Source: Heliopora coerulea (lineage: Eukaryota > Cnidaria > Anthozoa > Scleralcyonacea > Helioporidae). From it: DNA of 64,000 nt. Shown here one piece after another: positions 19,280 to 31,800 of the stretch. The notes beneath the pieces were generated by a model. That model did no database searches. It was not told the origin of the DNA and saw only the letters and a program-made list of their open reading frames with translations. The stretch spans positions 4,362,001-4,426,000 of the forward strand of contig JASJOG010000003.1 of assembly GCA_030142905.1 (NCBI GenBank), in the 5' to 3' direction. The translations under genes were made by a program, and so were the position numbers. Position 1 is the stretch's first letter. Every line of letters begins with the position of its first letter.

Positions 19280-20871
19280 AGCAATAAGCAGTTGCAATAT
19301 TTGAAACTAAGAGTTAAGTTGTGTGTGTTTGTATCTCTGCTAAACTCAGTTTTTGCTCAAAAGTTGCTCTGGGAGGCAAAAGTAGCTTGAGGTTTCAATT
19401 CTCGCAGCAGACTTGTCTGTAAGTCCCTCAGTACAAGTCTCAAGTAAGTCTCAAGTCTTCGAGAATTAGTCTCGAGTCAAGTCTCAGGTCCTCTACATTG
19501 CCAAACCAAGCAGTCGCACATAAAATCTTAGTGATTACAAAAGAAGTTCACTAAGGTCAAGTTAAGGAGTTTAAGATTTCGGCAAACAACGTCGGCTACG
19601 GTTAAAAACCATCAGAATCCAAACGAGATCTCTTCCGGGACGCCATAGTTGCTTGTTGTGAGAATGAGTTCTATGGACCAGCGGAAAATGGCACAAAAAT
19701 TCTAAAAAGACTTCATGTAATCACGCGCGAAAAATATCGATCAACAATGTCAGATAATACGGGCTCTAACAGCGGATCAATACTGTGTAATAAGAAAACT
19801 GTCTTCAGTTGAAAGTCCTGCCGATTATTCTCTCTTGCTTTTCGCGGCGTGTTTGGTTGCAACAAGTACTTTTAGGTCAAGTCAGACTCAAGTCTTAAAC
19901 GGCAATATACCAAGTCCCAAGTCAAGCCTCAAATCATTTGAGGCAAGTCCGAGTCAAGTTGCAATTCCAGGATCCGCGGAGCGGCTTTTTAAGTGAGGGG
20001 GGGGGGGGAACTAAAGGGAATGAACGGATGTCTTTCAATTCGCGCGAAAATTTTTAGGGAGTCAAGAGGCATACGGTCACGTAAATGAAATCGCTAAAGC
20101 ACTAAAACAATACTTCTTGCATTTTAAGAGATGTTTTAATTAACAAACAATTATTATCACAACCATCATAATATTCGGTTTGATAAACAAATAGTGAAAT
20201 GTAACAGGTATAAATGTAGTATATAATACAAAATAATTAAATGCAAACGCAATATGTATGGTTCTCAGCACTAACCAAGATTTGTATTTTAGTAAAGCTG
20301 AAAATCGTCAACTTGAATGTCTTTGTGCAATGTCGCTGGCTTTGCCGATTCTATCGTTTGATTAATTTCTGATGCTACTTCGGGATTCTTGGATACATGA
20401 TTCAACAGGTAAAGCTCTAGTTACTTGGCTAGACTAACAGGCCGAAACTGATGTTGTCCAATGTGTTTTGTTTTTTCATATTCTTATGTATCTTTTAATC
20501 TGTAGACCCAAATAAGAGGGCATAAACTGATGCGTTACACTTTGTTATAAAAAGGAATTTCTTTTTAATAAGGGCACTTTTCATGCTTGAAAAGGGCACT
20601 TTTTGCGGTTTCAAAAAGGTTGGAGGGGCACAATGGTTTTGACCACCGTTGGTTTGGGATTGTTTAAATTTTTGCGATGCTTTGGACTACATTTTAAAAG
20701 TAGCCGTTTATACATGTGATCTATTAACATCTAGTTTTTTTTTGGTGGCGAATTCCGTTTTCTGAAGATTAAATTGTTTTTCTTAGGATAAAAGGTGGGG
20801 GGGGGAGGCTAAAGCGCTCCCAGCCCCTCCCCCCCGCGTCCCCTGAAGTCACAAAATTTCGCAACTCGAGT

Positions 20872-22662
20872 CAGTGGCGGATTAACTAATAGGCACTATA
20901 GGCACATGACTAGGGCCCACGAAGACCAGGGGCCCACGAAGATGCTTGTTTATGTGGCTATGTTTTATTTTTTATTTTAGAATGAGATAACTAAGTACAG
21001 ACACATTTATCCTTGAGGAATTCGTACTTAATAGCATGTAAGTCTTACACGCGTTTTGACGGGGTAAACTACTAAAAGTAAAGACTATAAGAGTATTCAA
21101 ACAGAGCTCAAAGGAATGAAAGGATTCATAATGTATTTTCGAGACAAATACAAAAGAACCACTGATTTTCTGAATGACTAAATATTACCTTTTATGATTT
21201 TTCAAACTTTGACCAAAACAGGACGACGTACTTTTGATCGATGGTCAAATAATCCGTCTAAATGATTGAATTCCTAATTCTATTCTTTCTGTTATTATTA
21301 TTAATTCTATTCTTCTATTATTTTACTCTGGCTATCGCAAAACAATTTTACTTGTCAAAAGGAGAGCTCCCCTCCTCAAAAGAGTTAAGGATTCCATTAT
21401 TCATTATGCTAATGTATATATTTATGTAAACGTTTTTAAACAGAGAACCTCACAAAAAATGCACAAACGTGTTAAAAGGAACGAAACTGAAAAAACTGTG
21501 TAGGTGAGCCGTGACTGACACTGATCGAGTCACCTGGCGGCCATATCGACTTTCTTCTTTTTTGCACTTGATGATAGGAGTTGGCTATTTGGCTTACCGT
21601 AAAATCGATCCATAAAGACGTAAAATGCATTATGACCTTAAAATGCATTATGCATGAACTTTACATTTTCCGCATGATCATTTTCGTTTACTTATCTTGC
21701 TCCGTATTGAAACATATCGAGGACTAACAGAGCTCAACCTTGGGTCAGTCGTGTTTGTTGCCACCCTCACTCCTATCTATAGAATCAGAGTTGATGTGTT
21801 CAATCCCAGTTAATGATATGATAAGTTCTTTCGCCATAAAGAAAACATACATAGTAAAACTGTAGAATGAACATCATTGTGCTGTAATCCGACCTCCCTA
21901 TGGTAATATTACTAATATTCACTAATGTACGTGTTACTAGGGGCAGACTGGTACTATAGTACTGTTTTGCTTGTTAAGACCATTCTTGACTTCTTGTATA
22001 ACTTTACCGATTCATTCATGTATTGCTGTTAACATTCAATATAGCTATAAAAATCTAATCGATGACATTTAAAGCTGAAGCCTTAAAAAGAGAGCGGATC
22101 GAGCTACAGACTGTCCAACCATCCCGATTTTGCTTGAAAATCCCGAATCCCGACCAATATGCCGTCGGGATAGGAAAAATCCCGATTGACATTTGCTTCA
22201 AGTAACAAGAAGCCTAGAAAGATATTTTCGTCAAATTCTAATAGTATAGATATCTTTTGAAGACCCAATCAAAACAATGGCGCCAGTGGTAAACAGACGG
22301 ATGAAACGAACAGGACATAAATTAGACAGGTGGCCTTTTAATAAGTCAGGAATATTCGATTTCTCAAACTTCTTCTCGATGAATGTCTCTAATTACAATA
22401 TCGTTTCAGTACAGTAGCATTTTTTATAAAAAACAAGGGCAACCTACGATCAATTAACGGAACATTTTTGGCAGAAATTGTCATCTGGGATAGTTAGAAA
22501 TCGTGTTTAAAGACATCAAGAATGGGGGAGCATGCTCCCAGAACCCCTTTCGTAAAATCCCGGTTTCGCGAGGTCCTTATGTTGGACAGTCTGTAGCTGG
22601 ATCTGTAGGGCCCATGAAATTACTCTGTGCCGAGGGCCCACGAATGTTTTAATCCGTCAGTG
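20872..22662. mobile_element. hAT element with perfect 8-bp duplication
   Basis: Ends CAGTGGCGGATTAA (20872) and the complement of CACTGACGGATTAA (22662). ACTCGAGT at 20864-20871 repeats at 22663-22670. Subterminal GGGCCCACGAA units occur near both ends. No transposase frame found; a TA-type MITE (22107-22593) is nested inside. Confidence 0.9.
22107..22593. mobile_element. TA-flanked MITE nested in the hAT
   Basis: Ends CAGACTGTCCAAC (22107) and GTTGGACAGTCTG (22581-22593) with TA on both sides. ATCCCGATTTT/AAATCCCGG repeats lie just inside. 487 bp, no gene. Tc1/mariner-type by its target site. Confidence 0.8.
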
Positions 22663-22880
22663 ACTCGAGTGTGACTCGAATCGACAACACTGTCTGACAG
22701 CGCAAAAAGTTGCTAAAAAGTTGCCGAGCACAATAGAGCAGTAGAGTACAATATAGAGCACAATGCTTTTAGTTTGTTCGTTTCCAGGCTACCTGACGAC
22801 CATAGCTGTACAGTTTGCCGCGTTGCCGCCGTCGTTTAAGCTGAGCTTGAGGTGATATTCCGCAAACATAGCTCTTTAAA

Positions 22881-23306
22881 ATGGAAACCAATGTTCTCGA
22901 AAGGTTAATTAAGGAATGCCATGCAGCAAAGGAGAAGGCATATGCTCCGTACAGCAAAATCCGTGTCGGAGCCGCGGTTTTGTGTGAAGATGGGAAGATA
23001 ATTGGAGGTTGCAACGTTGAAAACGCCTGTTATTGCCAAGGCTGGTGTGCAGAAAGGACAGCTATTGTGGCGGCAGTGAGTAATGGATACCGTCGGTTCA
23101 AAGCAATTGCTGTTACAAGTGATATAATCGATAAACCAATAACTCCATGTGGGGCGTGCCGTCAGTTTATGGCCGAGTTCGGAACTGATTATGATGTGTA
23201 CATGGTAAAACCTGACTCCACTTATAATAAGGCGAAAGTTCAGGATCTTCTGCCGTTCACATTTGGACCTACTGACCTCGAACTACCTAGGATTAACAGT
23301 GAATGA
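22881..23306 (+). CDS. CDA: Cytidine deaminase, paralogue 2
   Basis: 141-aa cytidine deaminase with the standard signature throughout: IRVGAAV, CNVENACY (44-51), CAERTAI with zinc ligand Cys56 and catalytic Glu58, and PCGACRQ with Cys90 and Cys93. It keeps the Tyr and Trp in ENACYCQGWC that paralogue 1 has changed. The reaction is deamination of cytidine and deoxycytidine for pyrimidine salvage in the cytosol. Single exon. A pyrimidine tract ending in CAG at about 22788 could be the acceptor of a 5'-UTR intron (inference). It lies 8.2 kb downstream of paralogue 1 on the same strand, so the pair looks like a tandem duplication later spread apart by transposons. No AATAAA close to the stop was seen. 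Confidence 0.96.
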   Translation: METNVLERLIKECHAAKEKAYAPYSKIRVGAAVLCEDGKIIGGCNVENACYCQGWCAERTAIVAAVSNGYRRFKAIAVTSDIIDKPITPCGACRQFMAEFGTDYDVYMVKPDSTYNKAKVQDLLPFTFGPTDLELPRINSE

Positions 23307-25330
23307 GCAACTGAGACTTTTTGCTTTGAAGAGCTGACTAAAGGTGTGAATGCGCAACAACAAAACTGTGAAACAGCTTTGTGCCTCTTCGTGCAGCACT
23401 GAGCCTTTAGCGACGAAGTCGCAACATGGACATTCGAACCATGAAGGACTGGGTTCTCATATTAGTTCTTCGAGTTAGTTTTCTTTTTATCATCATATTG
23501 TAAAATCGTATCATTCTACATTGTGAAGAGCGTATTCAAGTATCAAAGTCCATGTATCGTCTGTTCCGATTGGGTGAACAGTCCGTGTATATTTTCTCCG
23601 ATCGAGACAAACTCGGCTCATTCACATGTGCTACAAGAAGTTCAGAGTAAGTGAACTATTCAGACAAAAACATGTGGCTTGTGTGAATTTATTATGGCTG
23701 TTGCATAAAACCATTCTGAAGCTATTATGATAATTCTGATTTATTTTAATATTATGTAGGTTGATTAAAGAGCAGGGGGTTCCAGCTTGATGTTGTGGCA
23801 GTCATGTTGGTGTTCCCTGAAAAAAGATCTTTGATTGTTTTCATTAGTAAGGTACAAAGACATGACTGCCATGCCCCCTGTTATTTAAATCTATGGGGGT
23901 TAAATGAAAATGCTCTAATTAATTTTTAAGTATCAGCCATCAAATTGTTAATTTTTATTGTATTACATAGTACAAAATACAGTACCAACACCCAACAGCA
24001 GTTTGAGCATTTCCTCTCAATTTTACCTAATGTTTTCATATCCATAAAAATGTGTCAGTGATTGTGTGAACAAAATGTCCTCACGTGAAGTTGATTAATG
24101 CATATGTAGTACCAAGGGCTAATTTATATTAAAAAAACAATTTCATTTTACCTAAATAGTAGTGCTATATCTCTAACATGAAATTAAATGTTGACACTAA
24201 TGTACAGGTGATAAACTGTGTGAGCTTCAGTGGCTCATTCATCAGAAAAACAGCTAACCTTGACCCCAGGGTACACAAGAAGTTGGTAATGACCTAAAGA
24301 AACTGACCCTGGCCCTGGTTGGAGATCACCCACATTTACTGAACAATTTTTCAACATAATTTGGAAAATGTTATCACCTGGCTAACCATAGTGTCTATTA
24401 ACAAATTAAGAATTTGGAACATCTGATTTACTCTAAGACAGATTAAGAAAAGATGCAGTTTAGAAGATCAAATGCACAGCTACCTGAGCACAAACAGGCA
24501 ATAAAGAAGGAAAAACAAATATTGCCAAACATCACTCACAAACCAAATGCAAAATTGATTAGAAATCACCTTGCTGCATAAGCAACAGCTACTGTACAAT
24601 CAGTGATTTAAACTGGGAAGTTCACTGAGAAACTACTAGCAATTAATGAAAGACTCCAACAAACTGCTGACAAATAGAATGACTATTGTCTAATGACAAT
24701 GATAACAGGCATACAATAGTGGCAATATACACTGGTGACAAAAACAGACCTTTAGATATATGAAACCACGTATGTAAATATGTAAACATCACATAATCTT
24801 AATACATATTTTGACTGTGACAATGATCACCAGTAAAGTTGTCAGAACATCAGTCACCACCACTAACAGTTTCTCAGGACTACTTTTACATGCCTGTTGA
24901 CAGCTTCAAGAAAAATACACAAAATTAATCCAAAGTTTGTAAAAGCAAGCTACCCATTTGCCTGAATAATAGACCATAATTCCACCAAAAAGCACATCTT
25001 GTTCCTGGTAAACATGGTACAATGTAAAAAGGCACTTCACACTTGGTTATATGGTAATTTATGAAACTACTTTGAAAAATGAGTACGGCAAATATGCTCC
25101 CTGCTAACATACAGTAATTATTCATCAAGATATCTAGCAGTCATGAGACAACCATACTGAACTGAGTATGCTTAATGCTGGCAATAGATGCTTAAATTGA
25201 TTACATTTTTAAAGAATTTTTTAATAAATAAAATTAATATTAATGCAACAAAACGAGAAATTATTTTCATACAATTTCCTTACATGTAGATATAGAACCA
25301 ACACCCAATATTTGGCTACAACTTGTAAAA
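23307..25330. other. Intergenic, no gene; one MITE-like repeat
   Basis: 23772-23886 begins GCAGGGGGTTCC and ends CATGCCCCCTGTT with GGCAGTCATG / CATGACTGCC mirrored inside: a probable short MITE. The rest is AT-rich with no supported frame. Confidence 0.45.
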
Positions 25331-25376
25331 TCCACAAAACCCAGTATGTTGAACAACATTATAATTGTGTTGCTGG

Positions 25377-25730
25377 TTACTGTAGTTGACACTGTGATAA
25401 AAACGTTACCACTTCATATAATAATGTTTTTCTATTTGATAAGAAAAAACAATTTTTAACTGAAAGGCATAAGAGTTTACAAAATTGCGATGCAGAGAAA
25501 CCATTGTAAAGTGTGGAATTGTTAAAAGCCTTGTTAACTATGATGTCTATTGTTTCGTCAAGCGGAATGTTAGTGAAAAGTGAATTAACATCAAAGCTAT
25601 CCATGAAAACTTTATCTGTATCAAAATTAAAACTTCGTAATTCTTCAAGAAAGGAAAAAGTATTGTTTATCATGAAAGGACTCAAAAGAAGGGGAGTAAG
25701 GGAAGAAACAATAGACATCATAGTTAACAA
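25377..25730 (-). pseudogene. Penelope-like RT fragment (fingers/palm start)
   Basis: The - strand frame contains SFDVNSLFTNIPLDETIDII, the PLE motif around the first catalytic Asp, followed by a segment with CLSVKNCFFLSN. It ends before the GVAMGSPLGP motif. No intact ends. It lies 100 bp downstream of the POLR1D-like stop codon. Confidence 0.85.
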
Positions 25731-25832
25731 GGTTTTTCTATTTGATTTTGTTTCCCCACAAAAATGTCATAATTATGTAATAGACATGAAAAGGATATGC
25801 ATTCTGTAAATATTAAATAATAGCATAGAAGA

Positions 25833-28800
25833 TCACATCTTTTTTTTCTTTTTATGTTTATGTTTTGACTTGTGTTTCAATTTGTGTTTTCCAGAAGACT
25901 TGTGCTCCTTATCTGATATATCTCTTGGACTATTATTTGGTAATATCTCTTTCATACTGCTTTTTTCTTTATCCTTTTTATTACATGAGGGAATATTTCT
26001 CTTGGAATATTTTTCAGTTAAAAATGCAGAGCTGCTTTCAGGTGAATTTCCATCACAGGATCTGCTAAATGGATGTTGGTCTGATTGTGTTTTACTTTTT
26101 GATGTACGAGAATCATTAGTGTCCAAAACTGTTCTGCTCGTATTCAACAACTGTTTGCATCCTCTTTTACAATCTGTTGACATAAAATTAAAGCAAATTT
26201 AACTTGTAACATACAAAGATAATAAAAAATAATATATCTTTTTTTGATGAGGTGACATTGACTTGTGAGCATTAGGCTTCCTTTCTTTGTGCTATTTTAG
26301 CCAGTTAATTGTGTTGCACAGTAAATCGATCTTGTACTCAACTGAGTAAATACTATATATATATACATATATATATATAAACATTGGGGATTTAACAATA
26401 CATTAAACTATTGATATATTACAATAGTATGATTAGAATAGTCTATGCATTGATGGTAAACAAAAAGATCAATAAATATTGCAATACTGAATACTGTTGT
26501 AAACTATTGACAGTTTTGTTTCTGCACCTTCTGCATTGATGAAAAATAAAATTAAACTTGTCTGAGTCACTGATTCATTTACTACCTGTCTTTATTTATC
26601 ATAGCCTGAGATATTAATAGCTCAACAGCTTAATTCATTAAGGGGCAGGGCTAATCCCCTAGACAAATAAAATCATCTAGTATTAGCCAGAGCAAAATTA
26701 AAAAGTTTGCCCTTATCCCTTAATGGGTTAAGGAGATGGCTTTTAATTCATTAAGGGGTTGCCAGGGCTCATCCCCTTGACGAATAAAATTAGAGTGTGT
26801 CCTTGCCCCTTAATGGGCTATATACAAAACTTTGACTCTTGTTTCTTTCTAAGCTTTTCATAGACAAAATGCAAAACTTTGTTCATGTTTGAAAATAATG
26901 TGGAATAATCAAATAACTATAAATCTTGGTGCCCATTACTGGTATATATTTGTTATAGTCAAGGAGGGTAATTATTATGCATTTTCAGCAAACTTTTGAT
27001 TTTTCTGCAGAACACTCCCCCTGCTTGAAGTTAGATGTTCCGTGCTATAACTGATTTTGGTCAATTTAATACCAATGAAAGATTTTAGTCCTTCAGCTTT
27101 TTAATTTCCAATAAGAAGAAAAAGTCGTTGCGTAACGTTTACCCTCCAAAATTAGTAAAACTTACGCATCGGTGCTGAAATATTACGCATGAAAATTTTG
27201 CACCTAAAGCTAATTTTCCTGTTCTTCTAAACTTACCATCCGAGCCTCAAGAGACTGAAGGCTGTTTTTCACGTTAATATTTGCCAAAAGGTAGCTGTAG
27301 ACTAGTTTTATATTCCATAGGAACATTTTTGAGTTTTATCAACAGGTACTTCCTGTGTACAACTTATTGAAAGTCTTCTATAATTTGACTTTTATGGAAG
27401 CTTTGGAATTTGAATTCCCCCCAAAACTATTGCAATACTATGGCAATAGTGTATCAACCATTGCAATGATGTTGCAATACAGGGGGCAATCAGGAATTTC
27501 AAAGGACAGGGATCAGAGGGAAGTATCAGTGCACTGTTAGGGTGATTTTGATAATTTTGAGAGCAGTAGATCCAGGTAGGTAGTTTGGGAAATTAGGCCA
27601 AAAAACTGACAATCTTCACTAACAGGGCACATTTCACCAGACCCAGTGATAAGACCTCTCATAAAATGGGCAGGGGCTATCACCCCACCAACCCCTCTCC
27701 AGGTGTGCCCCAGCACTGTGGAGTTCTTGAAGGATATTGCATTGTCCCACAAGACCCTTGAAGGACTTGAGGACATTAGGTACTTTGTAATAATTAAGCC
27801 AGGTAAAGGGAATGGTGTTGTTATCCTGAACTACATTGACTACAACAAGAAGATGGATGCAATCCTCAGCAACTACACCAAATTTTTTAATTTTTATTCC
27901 TCAGGTTTATAATTATATCACTTAAACATCTTGGTCATGGTATATATCCTTCACTTAGCAACTCCTAGTTAATGTTTATTAATGTCCCAGGGTTAATATA
28001 AATTATTCTTGGGACATTAACTGGTTGTCTAGCTGAAAGAAAACCCAGGAATAAACTATGGAACACCATGTATCCAAAAGTTATTTAACATAAATTATAT
28101 CATAATCACTTTGAATGTCATTATTTACAAATAATAAAGAAAGAAAACTTACTTTATGTACTGTATATATAGGTTGAGTTGCTCATTATTGAAATGGTTT
28201 GATATAATGTAGATAAGCATTTAACCTTATATCAAACCATGAGTTGCCACTTTAGAGTAGTCAAGGTTTGATATAATGCAAAGACTACAATTGCATCATA
28301 TGAAATTATGAGCTGCTTATTTGTGGGAAGCCTGCAGTATAAAGATTACTTTTGCTTCGCTAACATTCTCTTGTGAATAGGGAACTGCCAAAAACTTGGA
28401 ATAGAAAATAATGACATTTTGAGCAAGGGCCCTTAGATTTATTGGTGATCTATTCTTTGAGTCATATAACTTTTTTCCATGGAAAATATCACCTAGTTTT
28501 TATATCACTTTGTGTTTCACTCCAAAAAGGGCCTTTGGGCAAAATGTCAACATTCCCCCAAGTTTTTGGCAGTTTGGTAACCCTTTTGGCACTTTTTCAG
28601 GGCTGTAGCCATTGGGACAGTTGGTCCCAGTTTCAACCAGACCACTTTTTGGGCACAGGAATTTCCTCTTTCACCATTTTGCTTAATATTTTTATAATAT
28701 CTGCACAACAATAATCCCTGACATTACATTGCAGACATGGATCACAGAAAGCCCTCTAGACTTTAAGTTCCACTACTTTAATGTGTTTGACTTGGCAACC

Positions 28801-31800
28801 TATGGCAGCTGGTAGTCGGAAAGGATCCTGTCTAAGTCTTCCAGAACAGCCTTATCATCCTAGAAACTTATATATGTATTAACCAGTGAACGAGTTTCTA
28901 TTAACCAAAGAATCACTTACGGGATATTCCCAAAGTGATTCCTTGGTAAATTGAAATGCATCTGCTGGTTCAGTTGAAAGGGAGTTGTTTGAGAGTTGGC
29001 TATTCTTGTACTAACGGTACTGTACAATCATAATTATTTTGGTTTTAGAGTTGGAACCACAGCACTACTCAGCTGAACTGGGAGAAATTTGGGTGTTCCA
29101 ATGCCCAACTTTACTGAAGTATGGTCACCAAGATTCACTCAAATATGAAGAGAATACCTGTTCAGATGGGGGAAATGTAATTCTCCTTGAAATGGTAAAG
29201 TCCAACAATTACCTGGAAAGGGCTATAAAGTTTCTGCAGCCTGCAGTTTCAATGTGTCATTGACCATTATCAATCCCAGGACCCCCTACCCATTTTACTC
29301 TGGCCATGCTGGTGAGTATTGTGCTTTTTCCTTCTTTATTTCAGTGTACACACAAAAACAATTGTGCACAAAATTTTATGCCCACTACAAACCCCAAATC
29401 TGCAACATTCTGTCAAGCACACGTGATGGTGATTAATACAATGAATTTATTTTTCATGAATTTGTACTGCTGATTCAGATTTCAGGACCCAACCAGTGGC
29501 AGATCTAGAGGGCATTCTTTGTATGCTAGGGAATCCCACTTTCAGATGATTTAATAAATTATGGTTAACATTACATCACCTGTACAACAGTACAAAAACA
29601 CAGTTGTTTTATGGCCGTTTTCCCTGCTTATGCAAGGGTTGGCCGGCGCCTCTACACAGCAGCTTCTTCCACCTCTCCCTCTCCTTTACATCTTCTCTTT
29701 TCAACCTGCACTCTCTCATGTCCCTTTCCACCACCTGGCTCCATGTCATCCTCAGCCTTCGCCATCTTCTCTTACCTTCCACCTCAAATGACATGGTCTT
29801 TTTCACCCAATCATTGTCATCCTTCCACAGCAGATGTCCCAACTATCTTAACCTATTCCATTTCATGGCATCAGACACTGACTCAATCCCCATTCTTTCC
29901 TAAACTCTGCACTCGGCACTCTATCCCTCAGCAATACACCACACATGCATCTCACCATCCTCATCTCCATACATTCCAATCTCCCACTCTGTTCTGCCAT
30001 CATGGCCCATGTTTCACTTCCATATACCACAGCACTCCTCACACACATCATACACAGCTTCCCATTCAGTTTAAATGACACTTCCTTCCTTGTCAAGATC
30101 GCTGATAACTCCTTAAACTTCCTCCACACACAATGCACCCTTGCCACGGAGGCAGAATTCGCTCCTCCACCCCCATTCAGCATATCACACAGGTAACAAA
30201 ACTCTCCAACATTCTCTAAGTGAACCCCATTTCCCAGATCCAAGCTCTCCTCCACATTCCTATCCTCTTTATCACTTGCTCTTTCACACGTCTCACGCAC
30301 AAACGTATCCTCAGCTCTGACCAGAGGGCCCTGCACACTTGAGCATCGCTTGTGTACCCAGAGGTAACAGGTAGTAATTACAAATTTACTACTTCAGGGA
30401 TTGTCGACCTTGCCTACGCAAGACCTGAGTTCAACTGGCTCTGGTTGATAGCACTCAGTATGGGCCCCTGCTCAGGGTGATGAGTTGCCTGCTGCCCTTT
30501 AGGTAATGCCTTTTTAGGCAAAGGCAGAGGGTCCTCCCCTGACAGAAAAGGTTGGTGCCAGGAAGGGCATCTGGCCATAAAAATCTCAAGCCTCAAAAGC
30601 ACTCAATATGGCAGTCAAGAAACATGTCACCTGTAACATCAAAAATTGATTTTGAATGAAAATTTTAAACAGTAATTGAATTAACCACTTTCCATTGTCG
30701 TATAAAATGATGAAAATGACTGCTGTTCAGTCACAAATATAAATTTCTCTGCAGAGATTGTGAATTTCCTGGGTACGCTATTTAAACTGTAATGATATTT
30801 TAGTTGGATAGTAGTAATTCTGTTGTCAAGAATTAAGCTAAGTGTCCATTAAACAAATAAGTTCCCAGAGAATAGGGGGAGAAAGGTGCAGCCCATTCAG
30901 TCCCTTCTGAATCTGCCCCTCCTATGGCTTTGCTTTATGCTTGGTACTATACATTGCTGGTCACTACAGTATGTTGCAATACCAGTAGTAACAGTAAAAT
31001 TCCCACAATACAAGTAGTCATCCATATAGGTTATTACCTTTAGTTGTTTTGGGTTTGCACTTTGGGTTTGCCATGGTTCCCATGAGAACATTTCGAAAAA
31101 ATCTTTTATTTGTTGGTTGTAATGGGCACTTCACCCTAGAATTTGCATATTTGAAAACAAAATTGTGACAGTGATTATTTTGACCCAGCTATCACTATAA
31201 ATTAATACTACAGTATAATCATATTAATAGTTTAAAACTTGTTCTGTTTAGTATCCCAATAACAGTTTAATTACCATCCCATTGGTCCCATAGTTTGTGC
31301 TCTTTCCCTTGCTCGCTTAGTTTCCTTCATAATTTCTTCTAGTGCCAACCTAATTAACAAAACAGATGAACATTTAGGTCCAACAAACACCTTAAGTGGG
31401 CTACTTACATTGAGGTGTGCAATTCCATGTGTGTTTGTGTACCCACAGGGACTGCTGCACTCTAAATCAGCCTCTGAAACTGTTGTGTTTTTTTTCTGTA
31501 ATTTTTTTTTTTTGCTTTTTTTGTTGTTTTCCTTTTTTTTTTGTTTGTTTGTTTATGCCTAAAATGGTCTTCACTTAAAGTGCACATGATATGACAAAAT
31601 TATCTATTCAATTCTGCCATTATTTAGGTTCGTTCTCAGATTTAGAATGGCAGTTTCCATTTGTTTATATTTCATCTAATTCCAAACTAAGGTATTCATG
31701 CAGTTACAATACTGTAGTTGCAGAAATTAAGAGTCTTATGATGTAGTAGTGTGATTAAGCATTGGAGATTACAGTAAACACAAAATGATGAGTTTTGTTG

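Larger units (their letters stand above)
19340..22735. mobile_element. Deletion derivative of the 36613-39696 hAT family (probable)
   Basis: The right side has AAAAAGTTGCCGAGCACAAT (ending about 22733), identical to the right end at 39664-39683. The left side starts with CAAAAGTTGCTC units. In between are many CAAGTCTCAAGTC repeats (19410-19500, 19870-19960), G-rich tracts, and the nested hAT at 20872-22662. No transposase. Exact ends are not resolved. Confidence 0.45.

Noticed and set aside
19967..20850. Another hAT between CAGGATCCGCGGAGC and a right end CGCGTCCCCTG
   Set aside because: Ends resemble each other only over a few bases and the flanking 8-mers do not match.
27537..27776. Additional exon of the POLR1D-like gene near GTGAAATGTGCCC
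   Set aside because: The reading does not continue the family core; the exon at 31038-31135 matches core, splice sites and phase.
29561..30196. Pro/Ser/His-rich frames on the + strand, up to 155 codons
   Set aside because: They are complements of the LINE C-terminal frames on the - strand, which carry the recognisable motifs.
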